Made by a program: the position numbers and the translations under genes. From Streptomyces sp. CA-278952 (GTDB taxonomy: Bacteria > Actinomycetota > Actinomycetes > Streptomycetales > Streptomycetaceae), in the NCBI RefSeq assembly GCF_028747205.1, contig NZ_CP112880.1:6448001-6512000 (forward strand): 64,000 nt of DNA, written 5' to 3'. Below the pieces are notes generated by a model. It saw only the letters and a list, made by a program, of their open reading frames with translations. It made no database searches and was not told the origin of the DNA. Below, piece after piece: positions 29,935 to 39,229 of the stretch. Position 1 is the stretch's first letter, and every line of letters starts with the position of its first letter.

Positions 29935-30046
29935 TAGCGCGTTCCCGCGCCACCGCCCTCCTCCGCGCCGCAGCCCTCCTCGATCAATTAGGTTGGAGGG
30001 GCAGCGGGGATGCTGAGTGACGACAAGAAGTGGGCTGATATCCGGG

Positions 30047-31705
30047 ATGAACGCAGCAAGCCGAACCAAGCTCAACCAGACGCCCGAGTGGACGGCTCTC
30101 GCCAAGCACCGTGAGGAGCTCGGCGCACCCCAGCTGCGCGAGCTGTTCGCGCGGCAGCCGGACCGCGGCACCGCCTGCACCCTGCGGGTCGGCGACCTCC
30201 ACCTCGACTACTCCAAGCACCTGGTGACCGACGAGACGCTGCGCCTGCTGCGCGCACTCGCCGCCGCCACCGGGGTCGCGGAGCTGCGGGACGCGATGTT
30301 CCGCGGCGAGAAGATCAACACCACCGAGGACCGGGCGGTCCTGCACACCGCGCTCCGCGCCCCGCGCGACGCGGTGATCGAGGTCGACGGCGAGAATGTC
30401 GTACCGGCCGTGCACGCCGTCCTGGACAGGATGGCCGGCTTCGCCGAGAAGGTCCGGTCGGGGCAGTGGACCGGTCACACCGGCAAGCCCGTCAAGAACA
30501 TCGTCAACATCGGGATCGGCGGCTCCGACCTCGGCCCCGCCATGGCGTACGAGGTGCTGCGCTCCTTCACGGACCGGGCGCTCACCCTCCGCTTCGTCTC
30601 CAACGTCGACGGCGCCGACCTGCACGAGGCCGTCCGCGACCTCGACCCGGCCGAGACGCTGTTCGTCATCGCCTCGAAGACGTTCACGACGATCGAGACC
30701 ATCACCAACGCCACCTCCGCCCGGGACTGGCTGCTGACCGAGCTGAAGGCCGGTCAGGACGCCGTCGCCCAGCACTTCGTTGCCCTGTCGACCAATGCCG
30801 AGAAGGTCGAGGAGTTCGGCATCGACACGGCCAACATGTTCGAGTTCTGGGACTGGGTCGGCGGCCGCTACAGCTTCGACTCGGCGATCGGCCTCTCGCT
30901 GATGGTCGCCATCGGGCCGGACCGCTTCCGCGAGATGCTCGACGGCTTCCACCTCGTCGACGAGCACTTCCGCACCGCCCCCGCCGAGGAGAACGCCCCG
31001 CTCCTCCTCGGCCTCCTCGGCGTCTGGTACGGCAACTTCTTCGACGCCCAGTCGCACGCGGTGCTGCCGTACAGCCACTACCTGTCCAAGTTCACCGCGT
31101 ACCTCCAGCAGCTCGACATGGAGTCCAACGGCAAGTCCGTCGACCGCGACGGCAACCCCGTGGACTGGGAGACCGGACCGGTCGTCTGGGGCACGCCCGG
31201 CACCAACGGGCAGCACGCGTACTACCAGTTGATCCACCAGGGCACCAAGCTGATCCCGGCGGACTTCATCGGCTTCGCCGCCCCGGTCCACGACCTGCTG
31301 CCCGGATTGATCGCCCAGCACGACCTGCTGATGGCCAACTTCTTCGCCCAGACCCAGGCCCTCGCCTTCGGCAGGACGGCCGAAGAGGTCCGGGCGGAAG
31401 GGGTGCCCGAGGAGCTGGTCCCGCACAAGACGTTCCGGGGCAACCACCCCACGACGACGATCCTCGCCGACAAGCTGACCCCCTCGGTCCTCGGCCAGCT
31501 CATCGCGCTGTACGAGCACAAGGTCTTCGTCCAGGGCGCCATCTGGAACATCGACTCCTTCGACCAGTGGGGCGTGGAGCTCGGCAAGGTCCTCGCCAAG
31601 AAGATCGAACCGCTGCTGACCGGTGACGGGGGAGCGGACGCCGGGGAGCTGGACAGCTCCACCGCCGCCCTGATCGACGCCTACCGCACGCTGCGCGGGC
31701 GCTGA
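30047..31705 (+). CDS. pgi: glucose-6-phosphate isomerase
   Basis: 552 aa. Interconverts glucose 6-phosphate and fructose 6-phosphate, linking glycolysis to the pentose-phosphate genes across the convergent junction. Signatures are [16 protein letters not shown] (about residues 154-169), [14 protein letters not shown] (about 209-222), the Glu of [13 protein letters not shown] region (about 386-398) and the catalytic Lys in [14 protein letters not shown] (about 508-521). The ATG at 30047 fits the family N-terminus (NQTPEWTAL); a GTG 30 bases upstream is an alternative. A TAGGTT at 29989 is a likely -10. Confidence 0.95.
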   Translation: MNAASRTKLNQTPEWTALAKHREELGAPQLRELFARQPDRGTACTLRVGDLHLDYSKHLVTDETLRLLRALAAATGVAELRDAMFRGEKINTTEDRAVLHTALRAPRDAVIEVDGENVVPAVHAVLDRMAGFAEKVRSGQWTGHTGKPVKNIVNIGIGGSDLGPAMAYEVLRSFTDRALTLRFVSNVDGADLHEAVRDLDPAETLFVIASKTFTTIETITNATSARDWLLTELKAGQDAVAQHFVALSTNAEKVEEFGIDTANMFEFWDWVGGRYSFDSAIGLSLMVAIGPDRFREMLDGFHLVDEHFRTAPAEENAPLLLGLLGVWYGNFFDAQSHAVLPYSHYLSKFTAYLQQLDMESNGKSVDRDGNPVDWETGPVVWGTPGTNGQHAYYQLIHQGTKLIPADFIGFAAPVHDLLPGLIAQHDLLMANFFAQTQALAFGRTAEEVRAEGVPEELVPHKTFRGNHPTTTILADKLTPSVLGQLIALYEHKVFVQGAIWNIDSFDQWGVELGKVLAKKIEPLLTGDGGADAGELDSSTAALIDAYRTLRGR

Positions 31706-31709
31706 ACCG

Positions 31710-32216
31710 ATGCCACAGGGGGAGGGGACGGCGGTAGCGCTGCGGCCGCCGCGCAACACGCTGAACGAGCGCGCCGTCGGCTGGTGGCGGGCCCAGTGGC
31801 TGCTGCTGACGGCCGTGCCCGTCGTGCCGCTCGCGGTCCTGGGCGCGCTGGTCGAGCCGGCCCGCTTCTGGCTGCTGCTGCCCGCCGCGGTCCTGGCCGC
31901 GGCGGGCACGGCGGCCGCCGTCCTCTTCCCCCTGTGGTGGTTCCGTACGCACCGCTGGGAGATCACCGAGGACGCGGTGTACGTCCGCACGGGGTTCTTC
32001 TGGCAGGAGTGGCGGATCGCCCCGATGTCCCGCATCCAGACCGTCGACACCGTACGGGGCCCACTGGAGCAGCTCTTCCGGCTCGCCACGGTCACCGTCA
32101 CCACCGCCTCCGCCAAGGGCGCGGTACGGATCGCGGGCCTGGACCACGAGGTCGCCGCCGGCCTCGCCCAGCAGCTCACCCGCATCACCCGCGACACCCC
32201 CGGCGACGCCACATGA
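31710..32216 (+). CDS. YdbS-like bacterial PH-domain membrane protein
   Basis: 168 aa. Two adjacent hydrophobic helices (about residues 28-48 and 50-72) precede one bPH_2 domain that starts at HRWEITEDAVYVRTG and contains MSRIQTVDTVRGPLEQLFRLATVTV, the typical strand-helix pattern of the family. It starts 4 bases after the pgi stop and overlaps the next gene by 4 bases. In Bacillus, YdbS and YdbT are neighbouring proteins linked to resistance to antimicrobial compounds; the role here is unproven. Confidence 0.85.
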   Translation: MPQGEGTAVALRPPRNTLNERAVGWWRAQWLLLTAVPVVPLAVLGALVEPARFWLLLPAAVLAAAGTAAAVLFPLWWFRTHRWEITEDAVYVRTGFFWQEWRIAPMSRIQTVDTVRGPLEQLFRLATVTVTTASAKGAVRIAGLDHEVAAGLAQQLTRITRDTPGDAT

Positions 32217-33733
32217 GCACCGCCGCCCCGCCCGCCGACTGGCGCCGCCTCGACCCCCGTACGGTCCTGGTCACCGCCCTCGTCGTGGCGGGCGTCGTCG
32301 CGGGCGCGGCCATCCCCGTCACGCTCGGGCTCACCCGGTGGTTCAGCCTCCCCGCCGCCGTGCTCCAGGTGCTCGCCGCCGCCATCCTGATCATCGGGGC
32401 CGCGGCGGGCGCCGACCGGGTCCGCTGGCACCGCACGCGCTACCGCATCGGTGCGGAGCGCGTCGACCTCCACACCGGCCTCCTGCTCGTCAAGCGCCGC
32501 TCCCTGGCCCGCAGCCGCATCCGCACGGTCGACCTCACCGCCAACCTGATGCTCCGCCTCCTCGGCCTGGTCACCGTCAGGATCGGCACCGGCGAACAGG
32601 GCTCCGAATCCACCCTCGAACTGGACCCGGTCACCCGCGCCGAGGGAGAACGGCTGCGCCGCCTCCTGCTGGAGCGCGCCGCCACCGCACCGGCCGACGG
32701 GGGCCACCGCGAAGGGGAACTGGCCCTCCTGGACCCCCGCTGGATCCGCTACGCACCCGTCTCCTTCGTCGCCCCCATGCTCGGCGGGGCGGCCGTCGGG
32801 GCCGTGATGCAGGTCAGCGACTGGGTCGGCGCCCAGGGGGAGGTCATCGAATGGGTCGGCGACCGGTTCCGGGACACCCCGCTGCTCTGGACGATCATCG
32901 CCCTGGTGCTGGCCGCCCTGGTCGCCGGCGTCGTCGGGGCGCTCGGCCTCTGGATCGAGATGTGGTGGAACTACCGCCTGGAGCGCGAGCCGGGCGGCAC
33001 GCTGCGGGTGAGGCGCGGGCTGTTCACCTCCCGGTCCATCTCCGTCGAGGAGGCCCGGCTGCGCGGCGTCGACCTGGTCGAGCCGCTGGGCGTACGGCTG
33101 CTCGGCGCGGCCCGGCTGGACGCCATCACCACCGGCCTGGCCAAGGACACCGAGGCCAAGAACGCCGACCACAACACCCTGCTCCCGGCCGTGCCCAGGA
33201 CCCGGGCCGACACCGTCGCCGCCGACGTGCTGCGCGAGGCGGTCACCCCGACCGGTGCGGCGCTCACCCCGCACCCGCGCGCCGCCCGGGGCCGCCGGCT
33301 GCGCTGGTCGCTCGCCGCGGTCCTCGGCCCGGTCCTGATCCTGACCGTCCTCGGGGCGCTGCTCACGCCCGTACTGCTGTGGATCGCGCTGGGCAGCACG
33401 GTGGTTCTAGCACCCGTGGCGGTGGCGCTCGCCCTGGACGCCTACCGGGGGCTCGGCCACGCGCTCTCCGGGCGCTACCTGGTCACCCGCTCCGGCACGG
33501 TCCGCCGCTCCACCGCCGCCCTGGAGCGGGCCGGGGTGATCGGCTGGACGGTCAGGCAGTCGGTCTTCCAGCGGCGGGCCCGACTGGTGAGCATCACGGC
33601 CACCACCGCCGCCGGCGGGGGCGCCTACACGGTGTACGACGCCGACGCGGCCGAGGGACTCGCCTTCGCCGCCGAGGCGGTACCGGGGCTGCTGGAACCC
33701 TTCCTGGAGCGCGCCGGGAGCACCGGGCCGTGA
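32213..33733 (+). CDS. YdbT-like membrane protein with three PH domains
   Basis: 506 aa. Three repeats, each a pair of hydrophobic helices followed by a bPH_2 domain: HRTRYRIGAERVDLHTGLL (about residues 76-94), NYRLEREPGGTLRVRRGLF (about 252-270) and GHALSGRYLVTRSGTVRRS (about 415-433). Each domain keeps the R-x-R-x-VDL or AGVIGWTV-type second motif. ATGA overlap with the YdbS gene indicates a two-protein membrane complex. The Arg-rich segment APHP to RGRRLRW near residue 365 separates repeats two and three. The function is unknown. Confidence 0.85.
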   Translation: MSTAAPPADWRRLDPRTVLVTALVVAGVVAGAAIPVTLGLTRWFSLPAAVLQVLAAAILIIGAAAGADRVRWHRTRYRIGAERVDLHTGLLLVKRRSLARSRIRTVDLTANLMLRLLGLVTVRIGTGEQGSESTLELDPVTRAEGERLRRLLLERAATAPADGGHREGELALLDPRWIRYAPVSFVAPMLGGAAVGAVMQVSDWVGAQGEVIEWVGDRFRDTPLLWTIIALVLAALVAGVVGALGLWIEMWWNYRLEREPGGTLRVRRGLFTSRSISVEEARLRGVDLVEPLGVRLLGAARLDAITTGLAKDTEAKNADHNTLLPAVPRTRADTVAADVLREAVTPTGAALTPHPRAARGRRLRWSLAAVLGPVLILTVLGALLTPVLLWIALGSTVVLAPVAVALALDAYRGLGHALSGRYLVTRSGTVRRSTAALERAGVIGWTVRQSVFQRRARLVSITATTAAGGGAYTVYDADAAEGLAFAAEAVPGLLEPFLERAGSTGP

Positions 33734-33790
33734 CGTACGGCACAGGGGGCCTCCTATGCGGCCCGGTCCCGGTCGGCGACGATACCGATC

Positions 33791-34630
33791 ATGACTTCCA
33801 CCAGCCGTCGTACGGTCCTCACCGCCCTCGCCACCGCGGCCGTCAGCGGTCCGCTGCTGGGCTCGCTCACCGCGACCGACGCCCACGCCACCGGTGACCT
33901 GGACATCTACACCTCCAACACCGATCTCTACAAGAAGCTCGCCGGCCAGGAGGGCGTCGAGTTCGCCCGCCGCTACCGCAGACACGCGTACGTCGACCAC
34001 TCGGGCCCGCAGAGATTCCCGTACAACCGGACCACCGTCATGGCCCTGCACGGCGGCGGCATCGAGATGGGCACCTCCGAGCTCTGCCTCGCCATAGCCG
34101 GCTACCACCCGGCCACGCTCGCCCCGCTGACGGACGGCCACGGGGTGTTCGACTACTGGATGTTCGAGGGGCTGCGCTCCTCCGGCAACAGGGACCTGCA
34201 CGTCACCGCCAAGAACTGCGACGACCACGTCGCCCTCTCCATGGCGGCGAGCAGTCTCAACGTCCTGAGCCTCCACGGCTGTACGGCGGCGCAGGCGGGC
34301 ACCGTCCCGCAGGCCGTGGTCGTCGGAGGGCTGAACACCCGCTTCCAGACGCTGCTCAAGGCCGAGTTCGACGCGATCGGCCTCGCCTGGCGCGACGGCG
34401 ACGAGCTGCCCGACCTGGGCGGGATCAACCCCGCCAACCCGGTCAACCGCACCATGCTCGCCAAGGGCGGTCAGCTGGAGCTCACGACGGAGCTGCGCGC
34501 CGCCATGTTCACCGTCAACACCCGCGCGGGCCGGGCCGGCAGCACGACCCCGGTCTTCGACCGCTTCGTCGGCGCCTGCCGTGCCGCGATCACGAAGCTG
34601 GAACAGGGAACGGACCAGGTCGTCCTCTGA
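33791..34630 (+). CDS. secreted poly-gamma-glutamate hydrolase family protein
   Basis: 279 aa. A twin-arginine signal (SRRTVLTALATAAVSG, cleavage after AHA near residue 34) is followed by a domain like the phage PghP zinc hydrolase (DUF867): VMALHGGGIEMGTSELC (about residues 79-95; the His and Glu are expected metal ligands), DLHVTAKNCDD (about 134-144) and LSLHGC (about 158-163). Homologues cleave gamma-glutamyl polymers. Being monocistronic, exported and phage-related in family, it may degrade capsule or exopolymer. It ends at a bidirectional hairpin shared with pgl. Confidence 0.85.
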   Translation: MTSTSRRTVLTALATAAVSGPLLGSLTATDAHATGDLDIYTSNTDLYKKLAGQEGVEFARRYRRHAYVDHSGPQRFPYNRTTVMALHGGGIEMGTSELCLAIAGYHPATLAPLTDGHGVFDYWMFEGLRSSGNRDLHVTAKNCDDHVALSMAASSLNVLSLHGCTAAQAGTVPQAVVVGGLNTRFQTLLKAEFDAIGLAWRDGDELPDLGGINPANPVNRTMLAKGGQLELTTELRAAMFTVNTRAGRAGSTTPVFDRFVGACRAAITKLEQGTDQVVL

Positions 34631-34657
34631 CCCCGGGGCGCCTCCTGCCTTCACGCC

Positions 34658-34697
34658 GAAGGCCCGGCCCGCTCAGGAAAAGAGGAGGGCCGGGCCT
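34658..34697. terminator. bidirectional hairpin terminator between the PGA hydrolase and pgl
   Basis: Perfect 12-bp stem AAGGCCCGGCCC (34658-34669) with 34686-34697 and a 16-base loop between convergent genes. The A-rich loop side and AAG/CTT ends give it partial intrinsic-terminator character on both strands. Confidence 0.8.
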
Positions 34698-34713
34698 TGG
34701 GGGCGCGGAACGC

Positions 34714-35496
34714 TCAGGCGGAGGCCTGCGGATACAGTGCGCGCGGCAGTTGCGAGGCCGCCGCGGCGTCCAGCAGCCACAGCGTCCGGCTGCGCCCGTA
34801 CGCGCCCGCCGCCGGGGCCTGGATCTCCCCGGCACCGGACAGCGCGATGGCCGCCGCCTCGGCCTTGTCCTCGCCCGCCGCCAGCAGCCACACCTCGCGC
34901 GCCGCGCGGATCGCCGGCAGCGTGAGCGAGACGCGGACCGGCGGCGGCTTGGGAGCCCCGTGCACACCGACGACGGTGCGCTCGGTCTCCCGTACCGCGG
35001 GCAGCTCCGGGAAGAGCGAGGCCACATGCGTGTCCGGGCCGACGCCCAGCATCAGCACGTCGAACGCGGGCACCGCGCCATGGTCCTCGGGGCCCGCCGC
35101 GGCGGCCAGTTCGGCGGCGTACCCGGCTGCCGCCGCGTCCGCGTCGTCGCCGTACGGGCCGTCGGACGCGGGCATCGCGTGCACCCGGGCAGGGTCCAGC
35201 GCCACCGAGTCGAGCAGCGCCTCGCGGGCCTGGGTGACATTGCGCTCCGGGTCGCCCTCGGGCAGGAACCGCTCGTCGCCCCACCACAGGTCCAGGCGCG
35301 CCCAGTCGATCGCGTCCCGGGCGGGCGCGGCGGCGAGCGCGGCCAGCAGGCCGTTGCCGTTGCGCCCGCCGGTCAGCACCACCGAGGCGTGGCCCCGGGA
35401 GGCCTGGGCGTCCACGATCTTCGTGATCAGCCGGGCCGCGGCGGCCTGCGCCATCAGCTCCTTGTCGCGGTGGACGACCAGTTGGGGAGGCGTCAC
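34714..35496 (-). CDS. pgl: 6-phosphogluconolactonase
   Basis: 260 aa. Hydrolyses 6-phosphogluconolactone to 6-phosphogluconate. The DevB/Pgl signatures are SVVLTGGRNGNGLLAAL (about residues 38-54), WWGDERFLP (about 71-79), FDVLMLGVGPDTHVASLFP (about 145-163) and the C-terminal REVWLLAAGEDKA. The family usually has GGS and GxDGH; here these read GGR and GPDTH. The GTG start overlaps the opcA stop as GTGA. It is the last gene of the tkt operon. Confidence 0.92.
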   Translation of the reverse strand: MTPPQLVVHRDKELMAQAAAARLITKIVDAQASRGHASVVLTGGRNGNGLLAALAAAPARDAIDWARLDLWWGDERFLPEGDPERNVTQAREALLDSVALDPARVHAMPASDGPYGDDADAAAAGYAAELAAAAGPEDHGAVPAFDVLMLGVGPDTHVASLFPELPAVRETERTVVGVHGAPKPPPVRVSLTLPAIRAAREVWLLAAGEDKAEAAAIALSGAGEIQAPAAGAYGRSRTLWLLDAAAASQLPRALYPQASA

Positions 35497-36542
35497 TTCG
35501 ACGCCGCCTTCTTGGCCGGGGCCTTCTTCGCGGCGGGAGCCTTGGCCTCGGGGGCCGTGGCGGCCTTGTCCGTCTTCCCCTCGACGCTCCCGACCGGCGC
35601 GGCCTTGGCCTCGCCGCCCGCGTGCAGCCGGTCGACGCCGAACTTCACCGCGGACGCGTAGGTGTTGTCCGGGTCGAGCCGCCGCAACTCCTCCGCCAGC
35701 AGCTCGGCGGTGTCGCGTCGCTTGAGCGCCACACCGCGGTCCGGCTGGTTGTGCATGGAGAGCGTGGCCAGCGTGCCGTCGGCGCGGTCGAGGACGATGA
35801 CGCCGTTCTTCGTCTCCATCCGGACCGCCGTGAGGCCGGGGCCCTCGGAGACCATGCGCTCCACCGGGACGCCGAGCCGGTCCGCCAGCCACATGGCGAG
35901 CAGCTCGCAGCTCGGGTTGTCGCTCTCGCCCTCGACGGTCGCGCCGATCACCTCGGCGGGCTGCTGGTCCAGCGACGCGGCCAGCATGGAGCGCCAGGGG
36001 GTGATCCGGGTCCACGCCAGGTCGGTGTCGCCCGGGCTGTACGTCGCCGCCCGTACCGCCAGTGCCTCGATGGGGCGCTCGGCCGAGTAGGTGTCGGTGA
36101 TCCGGCGCTGGGCGAGGGCCCCCAACGGGTCCTTCGCCGGGTCGGAGGGCGCGCCCTCGGGCCACCACACCACGACCGGGGCGTCCGGCAGCAGCAGCGG
36201 AAGGACCACCGACTGGGCGTGGTTGGCCAGTTCGCCGTGCAGGCGCAGGACGACGGTCTCGCCGGTGCCCGCGTCGGAACCGACCCGGACCTCGGCGTCG
36301 AGCCGGGCGTCCCGGCGGGCGCGCGGTGAGCGGCTGACCCGCTTGATCACCGCGATGATCCGCGAGGGGTGCTCGCGGGAGGCGTCGCCGGCCGACTTGA
36401 GCGCGTCGTACGCGTTCTCCTCGTCGGTGACGATGACCAGCGTGAGCACCATGCCGATGGCGGGGGTGCCGAGGGCCCGGCGGGCCGACACCAGCGCCTG
36501 GTTGATCTTGCTGGACGTGGTCTCCGTGAGATCGATCTTCAT
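35493..36542 (-). CDS. opcA: OpcA, glucose-6-phosphate dehydrogenase assembly/activation protein
   Basis: 349 aa. OpcA is needed for full activity and redox regulation of glucose-6-phosphate dehydrogenase in cyanobacteria and actinobacteria. The family pattern shows as LTLVIVTDEENAYDAL, HPSRIIAVI, VVLPLLLPDAPVVVWWPEGAP (about residues 121-141), and the C-terminal LLAEELRRLDPDNTYASAV. A Lys/Ala-rich tail of about 45 residues (AAKKAPAKKAASK) is typical of streptomycete copies. It overlaps zwf and pgl by 4 bases each, so its stoichiometry with Zwf is probably set by coupling. Confidence 0.93.
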   Translation of the reverse strand: MKIDLTETTSSKINQALVSARRALGTPAIGMVLTLVIVTDEENAYDALKSAGDASREHPSRIIAVIKRVSRSPRARRDARLDAEVRVGSDAGTGETVVLRLHGELANHAQSVVLPLLLPDAPVVVWWPEGAPSDPAKDPLGALAQRRITDTYSAERPIEALAVRAATYSPGDTDLAWTRITPWRSMLAASLDQQPAEVIGATVEGESDNPSCELLAMWLADRLGVPVERMVSEGPGLTAVRMETKNGVIVLDRADGTLATLSMHNQPDRGVALKRRDTAELLAEELRRLDPDNTYASAVKFGVDRLHAGGEAKAAPVGSVEGKTDKAATAPEAKAPAAKKAPAKKAASK

Positions 36543-38071
36543 GGCCGCCTCCAGCTCCGTCCGTCGCGTGCGAGCATCTCGTCGGCCTCGGTCGGGCCCC
36601 AGGTGCCGGCCGCGTACTTCGCGGGCTTGCCGTGCGTGTCCCAGTACTCCTCGATCGGGTCGAGGATGTTCCAGGAGAGTTCGACCTCCTGGTGGCGCGG
36701 GAAGAGGTTGGCGTCGCCGAGCAGGACGTCCAGGAGGAGCCGCTCGTACGCCTCCGGGCTGGACTCCGTGAACGACTCGCCGTACGCGAAGTCCATCGTG
36801 ACGTCCCGGACCTCCATGGAGGTGCCGGGCACCTTGGAGCCGAAGCGCACGGTGACGCCCTCGTCCGGCTGGACCCGGATGACCAGGGCGTTGCCGCCCA
36901 GCTCCTCCGTGGCGCCGGACTCGAAGGGCAGGTAGGGCGCGCGCTTGAAGACGACCGCGATCTCCGTGACCCGGCGGCCGAGCCGCTTTCCGGTGCGGAG
37001 GTAGAACGGCACGCCCGCCCAGCGGCGGTTGTTGATCGTCAGCTTGATCGCCGCGTAGGTGTCGGTCGTCGACTTGGGGTCGATGCCCTCCTCCTCGCAG
37101 TAGCCGAGGACCTCCTGGCCGCCCTGCCACGCGTGCTCGTACTGGGCGCGCACGGTGTGCTTGCCGAGGTCCTCGGGCAGCTCGACGGCGGTGAGCACCT
37201 TGAGCTTCTCGGCGACCAGGGCCTTCGGGTGGAAGGAGCCGGGCTCCTCCATCGCGGTCAGCGCCAGCAGCTGGAGGAGGTGGTTCTGGATGACGTCACG
37301 GGCGGCGCCGATGCCGTCGTAGTAGCCGGCCCGGCCGCCGATGCCGATGTCCTCGGCCATCGTGATCTGTACGTGGTCGACGTAGGACCGGTTCCAGATC
37401 GGCTCCCACATCGTGTTGGCGAACCGCAGCGCCAGGATGTTCTGGACCGTCTCCTTCCCCAGGTAGTGGTCGATCCGGAAGACCTCGTTGGGCGGGAAGA
37501 CGTCGTGCACGAGCTGGTTGAGCTCCTGCGCGCTGGCCAGGTCGTGGCCGAACGGCTTCTCGATGACGGCGCGCCGCCAGGAGCCCTCGCTCTGGTCGGC
37601 CAGGCCGTGCTTCTTCAGCTGCTGGACGACCTTGGGGAAGAACTTCGGCGGCACGGAGAGGTAGAAGGCGAAGTTGCCGCCCGTCCCCTGGGCCTTGTCG
37701 AGCTCCTGGATGGTCGACTTCAGCGTCTCGAACGCCTCGTCGTCGTCGAAGTTGCCCTGGACGAAGCGCATCCCCTGGATGAGCTGCTGCCAGACCTCCT
37801 CGCGGAACGGCGTACGGGCGTGCTCCTTGACGGCGTCGTGGACGACTTGGGCGAAGTCCTCGTCCTCCCAGTCGCGGCGCGCGAAGCCGATGAGCGAGAA
37901 GCCCGGCGGCAACAGGCCGCGATTGGCCAGGTCGTAGACGGCGGGCATCAGCTTTTTACGGGACAAATCGCCCGTGACGCCAAAGATGACCAGGCCCGAC
38001 GGCCCCGCGATACGCGGAAGCCGTCGGTCCTGTGCGTCACGGAGCGGGTTGGCTCCGGGAACAGCAGACAA
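36539..38071 (-). CDS. zwf: glucose-6-phosphate 1-dehydrogenase
   Basis: 510 aa. First oxidative step of the pentose-phosphate pathway, producing NADPH. The dinucleotide motif VIFGVTGDLSRKKL (about residues 24-37), EKPFGHDL (about 171-178) and the active-site RIDHYLGKETVQNI (about 199-212) are intact. The start is a TTG at 38071, with GGAGGG about 9 bases upstream and only 5 bases after the tal stop; no closer ATG or GTG keeps the conserved PLRDAQDRRLPRIAGPSG. Upstream in-frame sequence is the tal gene. OpcA is encoded immediately after. Confidence 0.96.
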   Translation of the reverse strand: MSAVPGANPLRDAQDRRLPRIAGPSGLVIFGVTGDLSRKKLMPAVYDLANRGLLPPGFSLIGFARRDWEDEDFAQVVHDAVKEHARTPFREEVWQQLIQGMRFVQGNFDDDEAFETLKSTIQELDKAQGTGGNFAFYLSVPPKFFPKVVQQLKKHGLADQSEGSWRRAVIEKPFGHDLASAQELNQLVHDVFPPNEVFRIDHYLGKETVQNILALRFANTMWEPIWNRSYVDHVQITMAEDIGIGGRAGYYDGIGAARDVIQNHLLQLLALTAMEEPGSFHPKALVAEKLKVLTAVELPEDLGKHTVRAQYEHAWQGGQEVLGYCEEEGIDPKSTTDTYAAIKLTINNRRWAGVPFYLRTGKRLGRRVTEIAVVFKRAPYLPFESGATEELGGNALVIRVQPDEGVTVRFGSKVPGTSMEVRDVTMDFAYGESFTESSPEAYERLLLDVLLGDANLFPRHQEVELSWNILDPIEEYWDTHGKPAKYAAGTWGPTEADEMLARDGRSWRRP

Positions 38072-38076
38072 AGTGG

Positions 38077-39195
38077 TCAGCCCTCCGAGGGGGCGAGGCG
38101 CGAAAGCTCCGCCTCGGTCGACTTGAGCAGGTCGTTCCAGGACGCCTCGAACTTGTCGACGCCCTCGTCCTCCAGCACCTGTACGACCTCGTCGTACGAG
38201 ACGCCGAGCTTCTTGATCGCCTCCAGGTCGGCGCGCGCCCGGTCGTAACCGCCGGCGACGGTGTTGCCGGTGATCTCGCCGTGGTCGGCCACCGCCTCCA
38301 GCGTCGCCTCCGGCATGGTGTTCACCGTGTTCGGCGCCACCAGGTCGTCGACGTACAGCGTGTCCTTGAGCGACGGGTCCTTGACGCCGGTTGAGGCCCA
38401 CAGCGGACGCTGCTTGTTGGCCTGCGCCTTGTCCAGGGGGGCCCAGCGGTCGGAGGAGAAGACCTCCTCGTACGCCTCGTAGGCCAGGCGGGCGTTGGCC
38501 AGGGCGGACTTGCCCTTGGCCGCCTTCGCCTCGTCCGAGCCGATGGCGTCCAGCCGCTTGTCGATCTCGGTGTCCACCCGGGACACGAAGAACGAGGCCA
38601 CCGAGTGGATCTTGGAGAGGTCCAGGCCCGCGGCCTTCGCCTTCTCCAGGCCCGCCAGGTAGGCGTCCATGACCGCGCGGTAGCGCTCCAGCGAGAAGAT
38701 CAGCGTCACGTTGACGCTGATGCCCCGGCCGATCGTCTCGGTGATCGCCGGCAGGCCGGCCTTGGTCGCCGGGATCTTGATGAGCGTGTTCGGCCGGTCG
38801 ACCAGCCACGCCAGCTGCTTGGCCTCGGCGACGGTGGCCGTCGTGTGGTGCGCCAGGCGCGGGTCGACCTCGATGGAGACCCGGCCGTCCTGGCCGCCGG
38901 TGGCGTCGAAGACCGGGCGCAGGATGTCGGCGGCGTCGCGGACGTCCGCCGTCGTGATCATGCGGAGGGCTTCCTCGACGGTGACCTTGCGGGCGGCGAG
39001 GTCGGTGAGCTGCTGCTCGTAACCGTCGCCCGAGGAGATCGCCTTCTGGAAGATCGACGGGTTGGTGGTGACGCCGACGACATGGCTCTGGTCGATCAGC
39101 TCGGCCAGGTTGCCGGAGGTGATCCGCTTGCGCGACAGGTCGTCGAGCCAGATCGCCACGCCCTCGTCGGAGAGGCGCTTGAGTGCGTCTGTCAT
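38077..39195 (-). CDS. tal: transaldolase
   Basis: 372 aa, the long actinobacterial type. Moves a dihydroxyacetone unit between sugar phosphates. Motifs: [14 protein letters not shown] (about residues 12-25), [14 protein letters not shown] (about 41-54), and [14 protein letters not shown] with the Schiff-base Lys (about 136-149). [17 protein letters not shown] sequence follows ([13 protein letters not shown], about 201-213). The ATG at 39195 has AGGAG upstream; another ATG nine bases earlier sits on the RBS itself. It lies 34 bases after tkt. Confidence 0.96.
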   Translation of the reverse strand: MTDALKRLSDEGVAIWLDDLSRKRITSGNLAELIDQSHVVGVTTNPSIFQKAISSGDGYEQQLTDLAARKVTVEEALRMITTADVRDAADILRPVFDATGGQDGRVSIEVDPRLAHHTTATVAEAKQLAWLVDRPNTLIKIPATKAGLPAITETIGRGISVNVTLIFSLERYRAVMDAYLAGLEKAKAAGLDLSKIHSVASFFVSRVDTEIDKRLDAIGSDEAKAAKGKSALANARLAYEAYEEVFSSDRWAPLDKAQANKQRPLWASTGVKDPSLKDTLYVDDLVAPNTVNTMPEATLEAVADHGEITGNTVAGGYDRARADLEAIKKLGVSYDEVVQVLEDEGVDKFEASWNDLLKSTEAELSRLAPSEG

Positions 39196-39229
39196 GAGTT
39201 GCATCTCCTACTAGTCGTATCTACCGGCG

